From: Pseudomonas triticicola
Lineage (GTDB): Bacteria; Pseudomonadota; Gammaproteobacteria; Pseudomonadales; Pseudomonadaceae
Assembly: GCF_019145375.1 (NCBI RefSeq)
Contig: NZ_JAHSTX010000001.1
Location: forward strand, 2,889,001 to 2,953,000
DNA length: 64,000 nucleotides
Direction: 5' to 3'
The notes under the pieces are model-generated. The model had not been told where the DNA came from and did no database searches. It worked only from the letters and a program-made list of their open reading frames with translations. Numbering within the stretch: the first letter of the stretch is position 1; the number at the start of each line of letters is the position of its first letter. The position numbers were made by a program, and so were the translations under genes. Below, one piece after another: positions 43,160-52,068 of this stretch.

Positions 43160-44539
43160 ATGGCTTTGGATTTATTCGTCGTACTCATTTATGCCGCTGC
43201 GATGCTGATTCTCGGCTACTACGGCATGCGCAAGGCCAAGACCCACGAAGACTATCTGGTTGCCGGGCGTAATCTGGGGCCGTCGCTGTACATGGGCACC
43301 ATGGCAGCAACCGTCCTCGGTGGTGCCTCCACCGTCGGCACCGTGCGTCTGGGTTACGTGCATGGCATCTCCGGATTCTGGCTGTGCGCGGCACTGGGCT
43401 GCGGCATCGTCGCGCTGAACCTGTTCCTCGCCAAGCCCTTGCTGAAACTCAAGGTATTCACCGTCACCCAGGTCCTGGAGAAGCGCTACAACCCGATGGC
43501 GCGCACCGCCAGTGCGACGATCATGCTCGCTTACGCGCTGATGATCGGCGTGACCTCGATTCTGGCGATCGGCACCGTGCTGCAAGTGTTGTTCGGTCTG
43601 CCCTTCTGGATCTCCGTACTGCTGGGCGGCGGTATCGTGGTGATTTACTCAACGATCGGCGGCATGTGGTCGCTGACCCTGACGGACATCGTCCAGTTCG
43701 GCATCCAGACGGTTGGCCTGATGTTCGTGTTGTTGCCGATCTGCCTTTACCGCGTAGGCGGCTGGGATCAATTGGTCGCGCAACTGCCGGCGGCCAGTTT
43801 CAACTTCACCAGCATCGGCTGGGACACGATCATTACCTACTTCATGATCTACTTCTTCGGCATCCTGATCGGCCAGGACATCTGGCAGCGGGTGTTCACC
43901 GCCAAAAGCGAAAAAGTCGCCAAATACGCCGGCACCTCGGCCGGGATCTACTGCATCATTTACGGTCTGGTCTGCGCCTTGATCGGCATGGCTGCGCATG
44001 TACTGATTCCGGATCTGGACAACGTCAACAACGCCTTTGCCGCCATCGTCAAAGTCTCGCTGCCTGACGGCATCCGTGGCCTGGTGATCGCCGCCGCACT
44101 GGCGGCGATGATGTCCACCGCCAGCGCCGGCCTGCTCGCCGCGTCCACCACCCTGACCGAAGACCTGCTGCCGAAACTGCGCGGCGGCAAACAGTCCAAC
44201 GTCGCGGTCAGCCGTCTGTTTACGCTGCTGACCGGGATCGCGGTGTTGGGCATTGCTCTGGTCGTCAACGACGTGATCAGCGCGTTGACCCTGGCTTACA
44301 ACCTCTTGGTCGGCGGCATGCTGATTCCGCTGATGGGCGCGATTTTCTGGAAGCGTGCGACTACCGCCGGGGCGATCAGCGCGATGACGCTGGGCTTTAT
44401 CACGGCGCTGGTGTTCATGGTCAAGGACGGCATGGACGCGAACTCGCCGATCTATTACAGCCTGGGTGTCAGCCTGGTGAGCTTTGTACTGGTCAGCCTG
44501 TTCTCGCCGCGCCCGGCGACCGTGGCAACGGCGGTGTGA
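43160..44539 (+). CDS. Sodium:solute symporter of the gbu cluster
   Basis: 459 residues, SSS family with about 13 helices. Marks: LILGYYGMRKAKTHEDYLVA, AGRNLGPSLYMGTMAATVLG, GGIVVIYSTIGGMWSLTLTD and the loop AALAAMMSTASAGLLAASTT that holds the sodium site. ATG at 43160 gives MALDLFVVLIY with GGAGA about 9 nt upstream; a longer frame begins inside the REP and is rejected. It is followed by a clear terminator. Confidence 0.88.
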   Translation: MALDLFVVLIYAAAMLILGYYGMRKAKTHEDYLVAGRNLGPSLYMGTMAATVLGGASTVGTVRLGYVHGISGFWLCAALGCGIVALNLFLAKPLLKLKVFTVTQVLEKRYNPMARTASATIMLAYALMIGVTSILAIGTVLQVLFGLPFWISVLLGGGIVVIYSTIGGMWSLTLTDIVQFGIQTVGLMFVLLPICLYRVGGWDQLVAQLPAASFNFTSIGWDTIITYFMIYFFGILIGQDIWQRVFTAKSEKVAKYAGTSAGIYCIIYGLVCALIGMAAHVLIPDLDNVNNAFAAIVKVSLPDGIRGLVIAAALAAMMSTASAGLLAASTTLTEDLLPKLRGGKQSNVAVSRLFTLLTGIAVLGIALVVNDVISALTLAYNLLVGGMLIPLMGAIFWKRATTAGAISAMTLGFITALVFMVKDGMDANSPIYYSLGVSLVSFVLVSLFSPRPATVATAV

Positions 44540-44570
44540 ATCGACTGTAACGAGGTGATGTTTTCTTCAG

Positions 44571-44604
44571 CGGGTGTGGCGTCGGTGGCCACACCCGTTT
44601 TTTT
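44571..44604 (+). terminator. Rho-independent terminator of the gbu cluster
   Basis: Stem CGGGTGTGGC / GCCACACCCG (10 bp) with a 7-base loop, followed by seven T. It lies 31 nt after the symporter stop. Confidence 0.92.
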
Positions 44605-44621
44605 CGCTTGGCGAAAAGCAA

Positions 44622-44680
44622 AAGATCGCAGCCTTCGGCAGCTCCTACACTTTGTAGAAACTGCCGACGGCTGCGATCTT
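44622..44680. repeat. AAGATCGCAGCC...GGCTGCGATCTT palindrome
   Basis: AAGATCGCAGCCTTCGGCAG and its inverted copy CTGCCGACGGCTGCGATCTT flank a 19-base spacer. The same half-element occurs singly near 24.51 kb and partly near 4.5 kb. It lies just after the microprotein's stop and could be its transcript-end hairpin. Confidence 0.8.
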
Positions 44681-44700
44681 GGAATCTCTGATCGCAGGTA

Positions 44701-44829
44701 TTAACGGCGACGTGGCTGGCGTCGGCGCTGTTCGTCGTCCGTGCGAATCGGTACCGGTTGCAGAGGCGGTTCGATCAAACCGAGGGCAACTCCCAAATCG
44801 TGCAGCCAGTTCTGGATTTTCTCTTTCAT
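44701..44829 (-). CDS. 42-residue microprotein downstream of the gbu cluster
   Basis: A short protein, amphipathic at the start (MKEKIQNWLHDLGVALGLIE) with a Pro-rich middle (PPLQPVPIRTDDE) and a basic tail (RRRQPRRR). The second ATG is chosen because a GGGGG Shine-Dalgarno is 7 nt away; an ATG two codons earlier would be only 1 nt from it. By position it could be the homolog of the P. aeruginosa small gene PA1414, near the SicX sRNA and the gbu genes. I cannot verify that. A TATTAT box at about 44887-44892 (minus strand) is a plausible -10. Confidence 0.7.
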   Translation of the reverse strand: MKEKIQNWLHDLGVALGLIEPPLQPVPIRTDDEQRRRQPRRR

Positions 44830-44971
44830 CGTCATGCCCCCTTCAGGGTGGTGCTGAGCGGCCGGAATTCTGAGGCCGCTTCGCACTGATAATAGTCCGA
44901 AGTCCTACGCAATGCTCGGCCAAATCCGCAATGATCTGTTACTGAATTGAACAGAATCTGTTGCGATTGGT

Positions 44972-45865
44972 TCACGCTGTTTCGCGCACTTCATGCAAAG
45001 CCACGGGATAGACCGCTTGCTGCACGTCGATCCAGGCATTCAGGTTGGCCCCGGCCATACCCTTGCGCCACATCAGCCATGTTGTCGCACCCGCGAACGG
45101 CTCGGCCAACGGATGCACGGCGACGCTTTCGCGACCCGGCAGGCTGGCGAGCATCGACTCGGCCATCAACGCCACACCACTGCCGGCAATCACACAGGCG
45201 AGCATGCCCTGATACGACTCGATCTCCATCGGCCGGCCCATCGCCGCGTGGTAATGAGAGAACCACGCTTCCAGACGCATGCGATATGAACAGCCCTGAC
45301 GGAAGGTGAATACCGAGCGTCCCTCGACATCCCGCGCGCTGTGCACCGGTGGATGGTCGATTTCGGTTATCAGCACCAGCCGTTCTTCGCACAGCGGCAC
45401 GCCATCGAGCCCGGCCAGTTCCAGCGGTCCGTCGACCAATGCCGCGTCGAGGCGGCCGGTGAGCAACCCTTCGAGCAGTTCGCCGGTCGGCGCCGATTGC
45501 ACCTGCAAATTCACCAGCGGGTATTGCTTGTGGTAACGCGCCAGCAGCGCCGGCAGATGGATCGCCGCCGTGCTGTACATGGTGCCCAGCACGAAGTCGC
45601 CGGCCGGTTGCCCGCCCATCACCGCCGCACTGGCTTGGTCGCGCAGAGCGAAGAGTTTGCCGGTGTAGTCGAGCAGGACCTTGCCCGCCGGCGACAGCTG
45701 CAAGCGCTGCCGTTCGCGGACGAACAGTTCGACACCCAACTGCTCTTCGAGCTGTTTCAGGCGCGTCGACAGATTTGATGGCACGCGATGCAGGCGCTCG
45801 GCGGCGCGGGTGATCGAGCCTTCCTCGGCGACCGCCTGAAATATCCGCAGTTGGCTGAACTCCAC
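44972..45865 (-). CDS. LysR-type regulator (PtrR-like)
   Basis: 297 residues. The N-terminal HTH (MEFSQLRIFQAVAEEGSITR and RLHRVPSNLSTRLKQLEEQL) closely fits the group of PtrR, a putrescine-use regulator in enterobacteria, but the target is not shown. The effector domain ends with WLMWRKGMAGANLNAWIDVQ. It diverges from an MFS gene with 103 bp between, so it most likely controls that transporter. Confidence 0.82.
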   Translation of the reverse strand: MEFSQLRIFQAVAEEGSITRAAERLHRVPSNLSTRLKQLEEQLGVELFVRERQRLQLSPAGKVLLDYTGKLFALRDQASAAVMGGQPAGDFVLGTMYSTAAIHLPALLARYHKQYPLVNLQVQSAPTGELLEGLLTGRLDAALVDGPLELAGLDGVPLCEERLVLITEIDHPPVHSARDVEGRSVFTFRQGCSYRMRLEAWFSHYHAAMGRPMEIESYQGMLACVIAGSGVALMAESMLASLPGRESVAVHPLAEPFAGATTWLMWRKGMAGANLNAWIDVQQAVYPVALHEVRETA

Positions 45866-45901
45866 TGCTTTCTCCTTAACAGAACAAGTTACTCACTATT
45901 A

Positions 45902-45916
45902 TTCAATTTTAAAGAA
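45902..45916. promoter_or_regulatory. Candidate LysR operator
   Basis: TTCAATTTTAAAGAA is an interrupted dyad (TTC/GAA arms, central TTTtAAA) in the 103-bp divergent region. The form is like LysR T-N11-A sites, but the match is loose and could be chance in AT-rich DNA. Confidence 0.35.
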
Positions 45917-45968
45917 AGTCAATCGATCCTAGCCTGACGGTCATTGCTGCTTTGAAGGAAGCCCGACC

Positions 45969-47150
45969 ATGTCGCCGCTGATACGTTTATCCGCCTGTTT
46001 CGTTGCCCTGATGATGGCCATGGGCATTGGCCGTTTCGCCCTGACACCTCAGATGCCGCACCTGCTCAGCGAAGGGCAGATCGACCTCACCGCCGCCGGG
46101 CTGATCGCGGCGGCCAACTACTTTGGCTATCTGCTTGGTGCTGTGGATGCGATGTTCGCCCAGCGGCCACAGCAGGTGCAGCGAAGATTGCATGGCGGAT
46201 TGTGGCTGTGCGTGCTGCTGACCCTGGCGTCGTTCTGGGCCAACGGTTTCTGGTCGCACTTGCTGTTGCGCTTTGGTACCGGGGTGGCGAGTGCCTGGGT
46301 GCTGGTGATGATTACTTCACTCAGTCAGCCGCTGGCGGCGGCAGCGGGTCGCCCGCGCTGGGGTGCTCTGATTTTTGCCGGGCCGGGTCTGGGGATTTTT
46401 CTCACAGGCTTGCTGGCGCTGGTCTCACACCGCTTGCAGCAGACATCGGCAACCCTGTGGCTGATTTACGCGGCCGCCGCGTTGCTGATGATGCTCGGCG
46501 TCTGGCGGTTGTTACCGCAGCCCACGGTGGTAGCGAGGCCAGCAACAACCCATGTGAACCCAGCGAATCGCGGCATTGCCCGGCTGGCGCTGGTATATGC
46601 GCTGTACGGCATCGGCTACATCATTCCGGCAACGTTCCTGTCGCAGATGGCCAACGCGCAGTTTCACGGCCAGTGGCAGGCGGATCTGTTCTGGCCGTGC
46701 TTTGGCCTCGGCGCGGCAATCGGTGTGTGGTTGGTGAGTCTGCGCCGACATGATCCCGAGACCACGCGGCACTGGCTGATGGCGACGTTGTGGCTGCAAG
46801 CGGCCGGAGTGTTCGCCTGTCTGCTGGGCAGCGGCGTCGGCCTGGCGTTGGGGGTGATCCTCTGCGGCACGCCGTTTCTGGCCTGCATGCAACTGGTCAT
46901 GCAGCGTTCGCGAGAGCTGGCGCCCCACGACACTCAGCGCAACGCCGGGATGCTCACGGCGTGCTTCGCTGTCGGCCAGCTGAGCGGCCCGCTGCTGGCG
47001 GCGCTGAGCAGCCATTTCAGCGGCGGCTTGCAGCCGGCGCTGCTGATCGCCGGTGCCGGCCTGTTGCTGGCCGGCGCGCTGGCGATGCAGGCCAGGGCTA
47101 CTGGCCCAGCGCCTTGCGCAAACGCCGACGCAGCCACTGTTCGGCGCTGA
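45969..47150 (+). CDS. YbfB/YjiJ-family MFS transporter
   Basis: 393 residues with 12 helices. The start LSACFVALMMAMGIGRFALT and PQMPHLLSEGQIDLTAAGLI are typical of the YbfB/YjiJ group, as is ANYFGYLLGAVDA. Substrate unknown; these genes often sit beside a divergent LysR gene, as here. The 3' end overlaps the convergent EamA gene by 53 bp, including its last 17 codons. Confidence 0.85.
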   Translation: MSPLIRLSACFVALMMAMGIGRFALTPQMPHLLSEGQIDLTAAGLIAAANYFGYLLGAVDAMFAQRPQQVQRRLHGGLWLCVLLTLASFWANGFWSHLLLRFGTGVASAWVLVMITSLSQPLAAAAGRPRWGALIFAGPGLGIFLTGLLALVSHRLQQTSATLWLIYAAAALLMMLGVWRLLPQPTVVARPATTHVNPANRGIARLALVYALYGIGYIIPATFLSQMANAQFHGQWQADLFWPCFGLGAAIGVWLVSLRRHDPETTRHWLMATLWLQAAGVFACLLGSGVGLALGVILCGTPFLACMQLVMQRSRELAPHDTQRNAGMLTACFAVGQLSGPLLAALSSHFSGGLQPALLIAGAGLLLAGALAMQARATGPAPCANADAATVRR

Positions 47151-48027
47151 CGAAAGTGATGCCGAGCAGCACCAGCACGGCGCCGATGACGAAGTTCAGG
47201 CTCAACTGTTCGCCGAGCAGCAGCACGCCGAAGGTCACGCCGAACAACGGCGTCATGAACGAGAACACCGCAAGGTTGGCCGCCAGATAACGGCGCAACA
47301 GCCAGAACCACACCAAGTAACTGAAGAACGAGACCACCAGGCCTTGGAACAGCACACTGGCTACCGCCACGGTAGTCAGGCTGACGTGGGTGATTTGGCC
47401 GCTGAACAACGCGATCAACAGCAGACCGATGAAACCGACCAGCAACTGATAGAACAGAGTCAATGTCACCGGCGCTTCCGACAGTCGCGAGGCGCGCACC
47501 ACCACGGTGGTCGCGCCCCAACAGGCGCCGGCCAATACGCCGAAGGCATCGCCCAGCAGCATGCGCCGATCAAGGTTGTCCCACGACACACCGCCGGCGA
47601 AGGCAATCGCGATGCCGATGAACGCCAGCAGAATCCCCAGCCATTGCAACGGGCGCAAACGCTCGCTGGCCAGCAGGAAATGCACGCCGAGTGCAGTGAA
47701 GATCGGTGCGGTATAGAGGAACACCGACATATGCGCGGCGGTGGTCAGTTGCAGGCCTTCGGCGATGAACAGGAACTCCAGACCAAACAGCGCACCGGCC
47801 AGCAAGCCGCCGCGCCAGGTGCTGCCGACCTGATCCCAACCGCCCTTCCAGCAGATCAGCAAACCGACCAGCAACGCAGAAATCCCCGAGCGCCCCGCCG
47901 CTTGCATCACCGGCGCGATGTCCGTTGCCGCCCACTTGATCAGGACTTGCTGCACACCCCAGATCAGGCACAGGCCGATCATCACTTGCAGGGCAAAACC
48001 GTCGGCATTGCGCCGCTCGGCACTCAC
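47098..48027 (-). CDS. EamA/DMT-family transporter
   Basis: 309 residues, ten helices in two EamA repeats (IGLCLIWGVQQVLIKWAATD; YQLLVGFIGLLLIALFSGQI). Start GTG gives VSAERRNADGFALQ with GAGG 7 nt upstream; the longer frame adds MACHVVCVRGVA, which looks non-coding. The second repeat has FFSYLVWFWLLRRYLAANLA. Substrate unknown. Convergent overlap of 53 bp with the MFS gene. Confidence 0.86.
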   Translation of the reverse strand: MSAERRNADGFALQVMIGLCLIWGVQQVLIKWAATDIAPVMQAAGRSGISALLVGLLICWKGGWDQVGSTWRGGLLAGALFGLEFLFIAEGLQLTTAAHMSVFLYTAPIFTALGVHFLLASERLRPLQWLGILLAFIGIAIAFAGGVSWDNLDRRMLLGDAFGVLAGACWGATTVVVRASRLSEAPVTLTLFYQLLVGFIGLLLIALFSGQITHVSLTTVAVASVLFQGLVVSFFSYLVWFWLLRRYLAANLAVFSFMTPLFGVTFGVLLLGEQLSLNFVIGAVLVLLGITFVSAEQWLRRRLRKALGQ

Positions 48028-48180
48028 CGCAACACCTCGAACACACACAACATGGCAGGCCATCCAATGGTCAGAAAACAGTGTCGGGGATTATCAATCA
48101 GTCGCGAGGAAAAAGCCGTCTGGAAAATACCTTTATTTGGTCAGTGGCGTCAGCGCTGAATGGTTGACGGCTGCGCCGTC

Positions 48181-48248
48181 ATTCGCGAGCAGGCTCGCTC
48201 CCACAGAGGGTTCGGCGAACACGTGGGAGCGAGCCTGCTCGCGAAGAG
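48181..48248. repeat. REP pair (BIME), copy 7
   Basis: ATTCGCGAGCAGGCTCGCTC then GTGGGAGCGAGCCTGCTCGC, tail-to-tail, between the EamA start region and the DUF2177 gene end. Confidence 0.9.
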
Positions 48249-48279
48249 GTCAGCACTGGCGATAAAACTTTTGGATCAG

Positions 48280-48672
48280 TCAGGCGAATCGCTTCGCCAC
48301 CAGATAACCCACCGTGCAGGCAACCGCTGTCGCCACTGTCCCCCACGCCCAATCCATCAAACTCACCTGCACCGACCAGTCGCGCAATGTCGCCCAATTG
48401 GTCAGGTCATAAGTGCCGTAGGCCACCAGCCCCAACAGCGCCCCCAGCTTCGCCGCCCTTTGCCAGCTCAGCGCCGGCAAGACCACAAACACCACGCAAC
48501 CAATAACGTACAGGCAATAAAAAACCGCTGCGGGCAACAGCAGCGGTTTTTCCAGCATCAGCGAACCGAGCAGTTCGCGATAGGTCGGCGCCATCAGCAG
48601 CCCGAGCCAGATGCCATCGAGCAGCAGAAACGTCAGCAGCGTTGCGACGTAAGCGATCAGCGCCTTTTTCAT
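48280..48672 (-). CDS. DUF2177 family membrane protein
   Basis: 130 residues with four membrane helices. ALIAYVATLLTFLLLDGIWL is the family N terminus, and ALLGLVAYGTYDLTNWATLR with DWAWGTVATAVACTVGYLVA are its characteristic later parts. Function unknown. Start ATG gives MKKALIAY; the longer frame adds MLQATQEVGS, which overlaps the RBS region (GAGGTTGG). Confidence 0.88.
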   Translation of the reverse strand: MKKALIAYVATLLTFLLLDGIWLGLLMAPTYRELLGSLMLEKPLLLPAAVFYCLYVIGCVVFVVLPALSWQRAAKLGALLGLVAYGTYDLTNWATLRDWSVQVSLMDWAWGTVATAVACTVGYLVAKRFA

Positions 48673-48716
48673 CGATCCAACCTCTTGTGTGGCCTGCAAC
48701 ATGGGCCACTCAAGGC

Positions 48717-49553
48717 TCAGGTTAGTTCAATGCGATCGGCGTGAATGACGATCTTGCCTTCCTTGTACAGCGAGCCGATGGCTTTCTTGAAGTTACCCTT
48801 GCTGACGCCGAACAGGCTGCTGATCAACGCCGGATCACTCTTGTCACTGACCGCCAGGGTGCCGTCGTTTTCGCGCAACTTGCCGAGGATCTTCGAACTC
48901 AGACTGCTGGCCGCTTCCTGGCCAACCGGTTGCAGGCTCAGGCTGATCTTGCCGTCGGCGCGCACTTCCTTGATGAAGCCTTTTTCGCGCATGCCCGAGC
49001 GCATGAACTTGAAGATTTCGTTCTTGTGGATCAGGCCCCAGTGCTTGTTGTTGATGATCGCCTTGAAGCCCATGTCGGTGGCTTCGGCTACCAGCAGATC
49101 GACTTCCTGGCCCGGGCTGTAGGTGGCCGGGGTCTTGTCCAGGTAACGATCGAGGCGCGCGGTGGCGGTGATGCGGCGCGTGTGTTTGTCGAGGTAGACA
49201 TGCACCACGCAGTATTCGCCAGCGGTCATCTGGCGCTTTTCTTCCGAGTACGGCAGCAACAGATCTTTCGGCAGGCCCCAGTCGAGGAACACGCCGATGC
49301 TGTTGACTTCAACCACTTTCAGACTGGCAAATTCGCCGACCTGAACTTTGGGTTTTTCCGTGGTGGCGAGAAGTTTGTCTTCGCTGTCCAGGTAGATGAA
49401 TACGTTGAGCCAGTCTTCATCTTCGCTGGGAATATCTTTGGGGATATAACGGTTGGGCAAAAGAATTTCGCCATCGGCACCGCCGTCCAGATATAAACCG
49501 AAGTTAGTGTGTTTAACCACTTGCAAACTGTTGTAACGCCCGACTAAAGCCAT
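48717..49553 (-). CDS. cvfB: S1-like RNA-binding protein CvfB
   Basis: 278 residues with three or more S1-like OB folds and a C-terminal winged helix: LVGRYNSLQVVKHTNFGLYL, FASLKVVEVNSIGVFLDWGL, EVDLLVAEATDMGFKAIINN and SSLFGVSKGNFKKAIGSLYK with GKIVIHADRIEL. CvfB binds RNA and affects virulence gene expression in Staphylococcus; its role in Pseudomonas is not shown. Start ATG gives MALVGRYNS; five upstream codons in frame are unlikely to be translated. Confidence 0.88.
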   Translation of the reverse strand: MALVGRYNSLQVVKHTNFGLYLDGGADGEILLPNRYIPKDIPSEDEDWLNVFIYLDSEDKLLATTEKPKVQVGEFASLKVVEVNSIGVFLDWGLPKDLLLPYSEEKRQMTAGEYCVVHVYLDKHTRRITATARLDRYLDKTPATYSPGQEVDLLVAEATDMGFKAIINNKHWGLIHKNEIFKFMRSGMREKGFIKEVRADGKISLSLQPVGQEAASSLSSKILGKLRENDGTLAVSDKSDPALISSLFGVSKGNFKKAIGSLYKEGKIVIHADRIELT

Positions 49554-49892
49554 TTCCGAAACCCTCAATACGTGGGCGGCATTCTACCCGTTTTTGCCGC
49601 CAACGTCGGGCGACAGATCCTCGCAGCGGAAAATCTGCGTCAACCTGTTGATTTTGCTTGATCACTGCCCTGCGGGGTGCCGCTCGTCAGTCCGGCCCGA
49701 CGCATCACTGCTACGCTGATTGGCCTCATTTCAATTAAATGTTCTTATTTAAAACAGCAGGTTAGCTGCTTATTACGGACGACTGACCGGCAATATTGCA
49801 GCGCGGCACTTGGTTATTCCGGAGGATATTTACCAAGCTATTGTCAAGTTATTCCTGTACGATGCCTGGCCGAGTTACTTTTCTAAAGGTTA
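49554..49892 (+). promoter_or_regulatory. Divergent intergenic region with a long leader for the 62-residue gene
   Basis: 339 bp with no gene. The right half (about 49720-49890) is AT-rich with GCAATATTGC at 49791-49800, a 10-base perfect palindrome, and TTATTCCGGAGGATATTTACC, which contains an internal GGAGGAT not followed by a usable ATG. That pattern suggests a structured 5' leader. No riboswitch class is recognised. Confidence 0.4.
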
Positions 49893-50081
49893 ATGGCCGC
49901 CATGCGTGTAAAAGCATCCACCAGCAAAGCAAAGCCAGCTCCAGCCGTTGAAACCAGCGAATCGATCAACGATCAGATCGCAGCATTCCTCAAGTCCGGC
50001 GGCGAGATCCAGCAAATTGCCAAAGGCGTCAGTGGCCAGACATTCGGCCCGTCCAAGCAGATCAGCCTGGGCAAGAAGTAA
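49893..50081 (+). CDS. 62-residue protein with a SutA-like motif
   Basis: A small basic protein. The N terminus is Lys/Ala/Pro-rich (VKASTSKAKPAPAVE), and the rest forms SINDQIAAFLKSGGEIQQIA followed by KGVSGQTFGPSKQISLGKK. The FLKSGGEIQQI part resembles FLSRGGKVQEI in SutA, a Pseudomonas RNA-polymerase-binding regulator; the rest is unlike it. ATG at 49893 or at 49902 (MRVKAS) are both possible; AAAGG is only 3 nt before the first. Function unknown. Confidence 0.7.
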   Translation: MAAMRVKASTSKAKPAPAVETSESINDQIAAFLKSGGEIQQIAKGVSGQTFGPSKQISLGKK

Positions 50082-50281
50082 TACCGGTTTCACCCCGTCC
50101 AGAGGCGCTTTGAGCTTCGAAGCGCCTGGACTGGCACCGCGCCCCCCTTCGTTTTAAACAAAAATTCCCGAAAATCGACGAACGGCCATCAATGCCGGGC
50201 ATTCGCCGGTATCCTTGCACGCGTCTAGATCAAGCGTTTCAGCAGGCCTTCGCCCTGCGCTCGCAGTTCATGGAGTGACGC

Positions 50282-50998
50282 ATGCGCCCATTTCCCTGTT
50301 TATTGTTCGTCAGCCTGCTGTCAGGCGCGACCGCGCACGCGCAGGTTTTTCAGGGTGAACTGGGCGACTTCGATCTCAAGCTTGGCACCACGCCCAGCCG
50401 CAGCATGGCCCAGGGTCTGGTCAAACCGGCGGCGGTCGGCTCGTTCCACGGTGGCCTTGATCTGAGCCACGACAGCGGCGTGTATTTCGGCCAGTACGCG
50501 CCGAGCATGGGCATCAGCCCGGGCAAGAACCTCGAGATCGATTCCTACGTCGGCTTCAAGCAGCCGTTCGATCAGGTGCTCGGCTATGAAGTCGGGATGA
50601 TCCATTACAGCTATCCCCGCGTGGACACCCTCGACAGCCAGGAGCTGTTTGGTGGCCTGACTCTGCTCGGCAGTCGCTTCGGCATTGCCCTGAGCAACGA
50701 CCCGGATAAACAGAACAACACCTTGTTTGCCGACCTCACTGGCAATCAGCCGTTCGGCATTGGCGTGAGCATGAAATACACCACGCACCAGTTGAATACA
50801 CCGGCGGCGGTGGACGGTGGCTATATCAGCAGTTTCACTGATTGGTCGGTGAAACTGTCGCGGCCGTTCATGGGCGTCGATCTTGATCTGATCTACAGCG
50901 ACTCCAGCCTCAGCGGCAGTGATTGCTCGGCCTATTCCGGGCACAACAGCGAGTGCGACGGCCTCGTCACCCTCAAGGCTGTACGCACGTTCTATTGA
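50282..50998 (+). CDS. TorF-family putative porin
   Basis: 238 residues. Signal peptide MRPFPCLLFVSLLSGATAHA, then an outer-membrane barrel of the TIGR02001/TorF type: GSFHGGLDLSHDSGVYFGQY, NLEIDSYVGFKQPFDQVLGY, and a C-terminal strand LVTLKAVRTFY ending in aromatic residues. The family's substrate is unknown. The protein is a little shorter than common members (about 230-260). Confidence 0.8.
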   Translation: MRPFPCLLFVSLLSGATAHAQVFQGELGDFDLKLGTTPSRSMAQGLVKPAAVGSFHGGLDLSHDSGVYFGQYAPSMGISPGKNLEIDSYVGFKQPFDQVLGYEVGMIHYSYPRVDTLDSQELFGGLTLLGSRFGIALSNDPDKQNNTLFADLTGNQPFGIGVSMKYTTHQLNTPAAVDGGYISSFTDWSVKLSRPFMGVDLDLIYSDSSLSGSDCSAYSGHNSECDGLVTLKAVRTFY

Positions 50999-51075
50999 TC
51001 GGCTGAACTGCCGCGCGCATCCTGCATCACATAAGAATCAGATTTCCGACGCCAGGCTCTCGCAAGGATTTGCCC

Positions 51076-51945
51076 ATGTCTCGCTGGTTCAAACAGATTG
51101 CCGCCCTGCTGATCTTCACCCTCGCCCTCGGCGCTTGCAGCCGCGTTGGCCTGGCCTACCGCAACCTCGACGTGATTATCCCGTGGTCGCTGAGCGATTA
51201 CGTGGACATGAACGGCGAGCAGAAAGACTGGTTCAATGAACGCCTCGAGGAACACCTGAGCTGGCACTGCACCACGCAGTTACCGGGTTACCTCGACTGG
51301 CTGGACCGTTTGCAGGCCATGGTCGAGAGCAATCAGGTCAGCGACGCCGCGCTGCAGGAGCGCACCGCCGAAGCCAAGCAGGCCATCGCCGAAACCGCCC
51401 GGGAAATCACCCCTTCGGCCATCGAGTTGCTGCAAGGCCTGGACGATAAACAGGTGGCAGAAATGAACGACGCGTTTGCCAAGGATTTGCGCAAACGCCA
51501 GCAGGAATACGTGAAACCGCCGCTGGCCCAGCAGATCAAGGAACGCGGCGAGCGCATGGAAAAACGCCTGAACGATTGGCTAGGCCCGCTCAGTGACACG
51601 CAGAAACAACGCGTCGCGGCCTGGACCAACGCCTTGGGCGACCAGAACACTCAATGGATCGCCAACCGCGCGCACTGGCAGCAACAGTTCAGCGCCGCCG
51701 TTGCGCAACGCCAAAGCGCGGAATTCCCACAACGCATCGAGACACTTCTGGTCAATCGCGAGCGCTTATGGACAGCGGATTACCGCAAGGCCTACGCCAA
51801 CACCGAAGCCCAGGCGCGCTCGCTGTTTGTCGACTTGATGGCCGAGAGCACGCCGCAACAGCGTGAGCGCTTGTTGAAGAAAATCGAGGGCGTGCGCAAG
51901 GACTTCAATGACCTGAAGTGCCTGAAGGCCGCGCAGAAACCTTGA
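51076..51945 (+). CDS. DUF6279 family lipoprotein
   Basis: 289 residues. A lipobox (IFTLALGACS) follows the short signal, so Cys19 is probably acylated. The mature domain is helical and starts RVGLAYRNLDVIIPWSLSDY, a family mark, with long charged helices (ERTAEAKQAIAETAREITPS). Function unknown; it is likely an outer-membrane-associated periplasmic protein. ATG at 51076 is preferred over TTG at 51070. Confidence 0.85.
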   Translation: MSRWFKQIAALLIFTLALGACSRVGLAYRNLDVIIPWSLSDYVDMNGEQKDWFNERLEEHLSWHCTTQLPGYLDWLDRLQAMVESNQVSDAALQERTAEAKQAIAETAREITPSAIELLQGLDDKQVAEMNDAFAKDLRKRQQEYVKPPLAQQIKERGERMEKRLNDWLGPLSDTQKQRVAAWTNALGDQNTQWIANRAHWQQQFSAAVAQRQSAEFPQRIETLLVNRERLWTADYRKAYANTEAQARSLFVDLMAESTPQQRERLLKKIEGVRKDFNDLKCLKAAQKP

Positions 51946-51961
51946 ATAAACCAATGGCCCA

Positions 51962-52052
51962 TTGTGGGAGCGAGCCTGCTCGCGAAGGCGGAGTGTCAGA
52001 CAGTTCAAATGTCACTGACAGACCGTTTTCGCGAGCAGGCTCGCTCCCACAG
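51962..52052. repeat. REP pair (BIME), copy 8
   Basis: TTGTGGGAGCGAGCCTGCTC and its inverted partner lie between the convergent lipoprotein and DUF2513-like genes. Confidence 0.9.
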
Positions 52053-52068
52053 GGCGGATTTCACTGGC

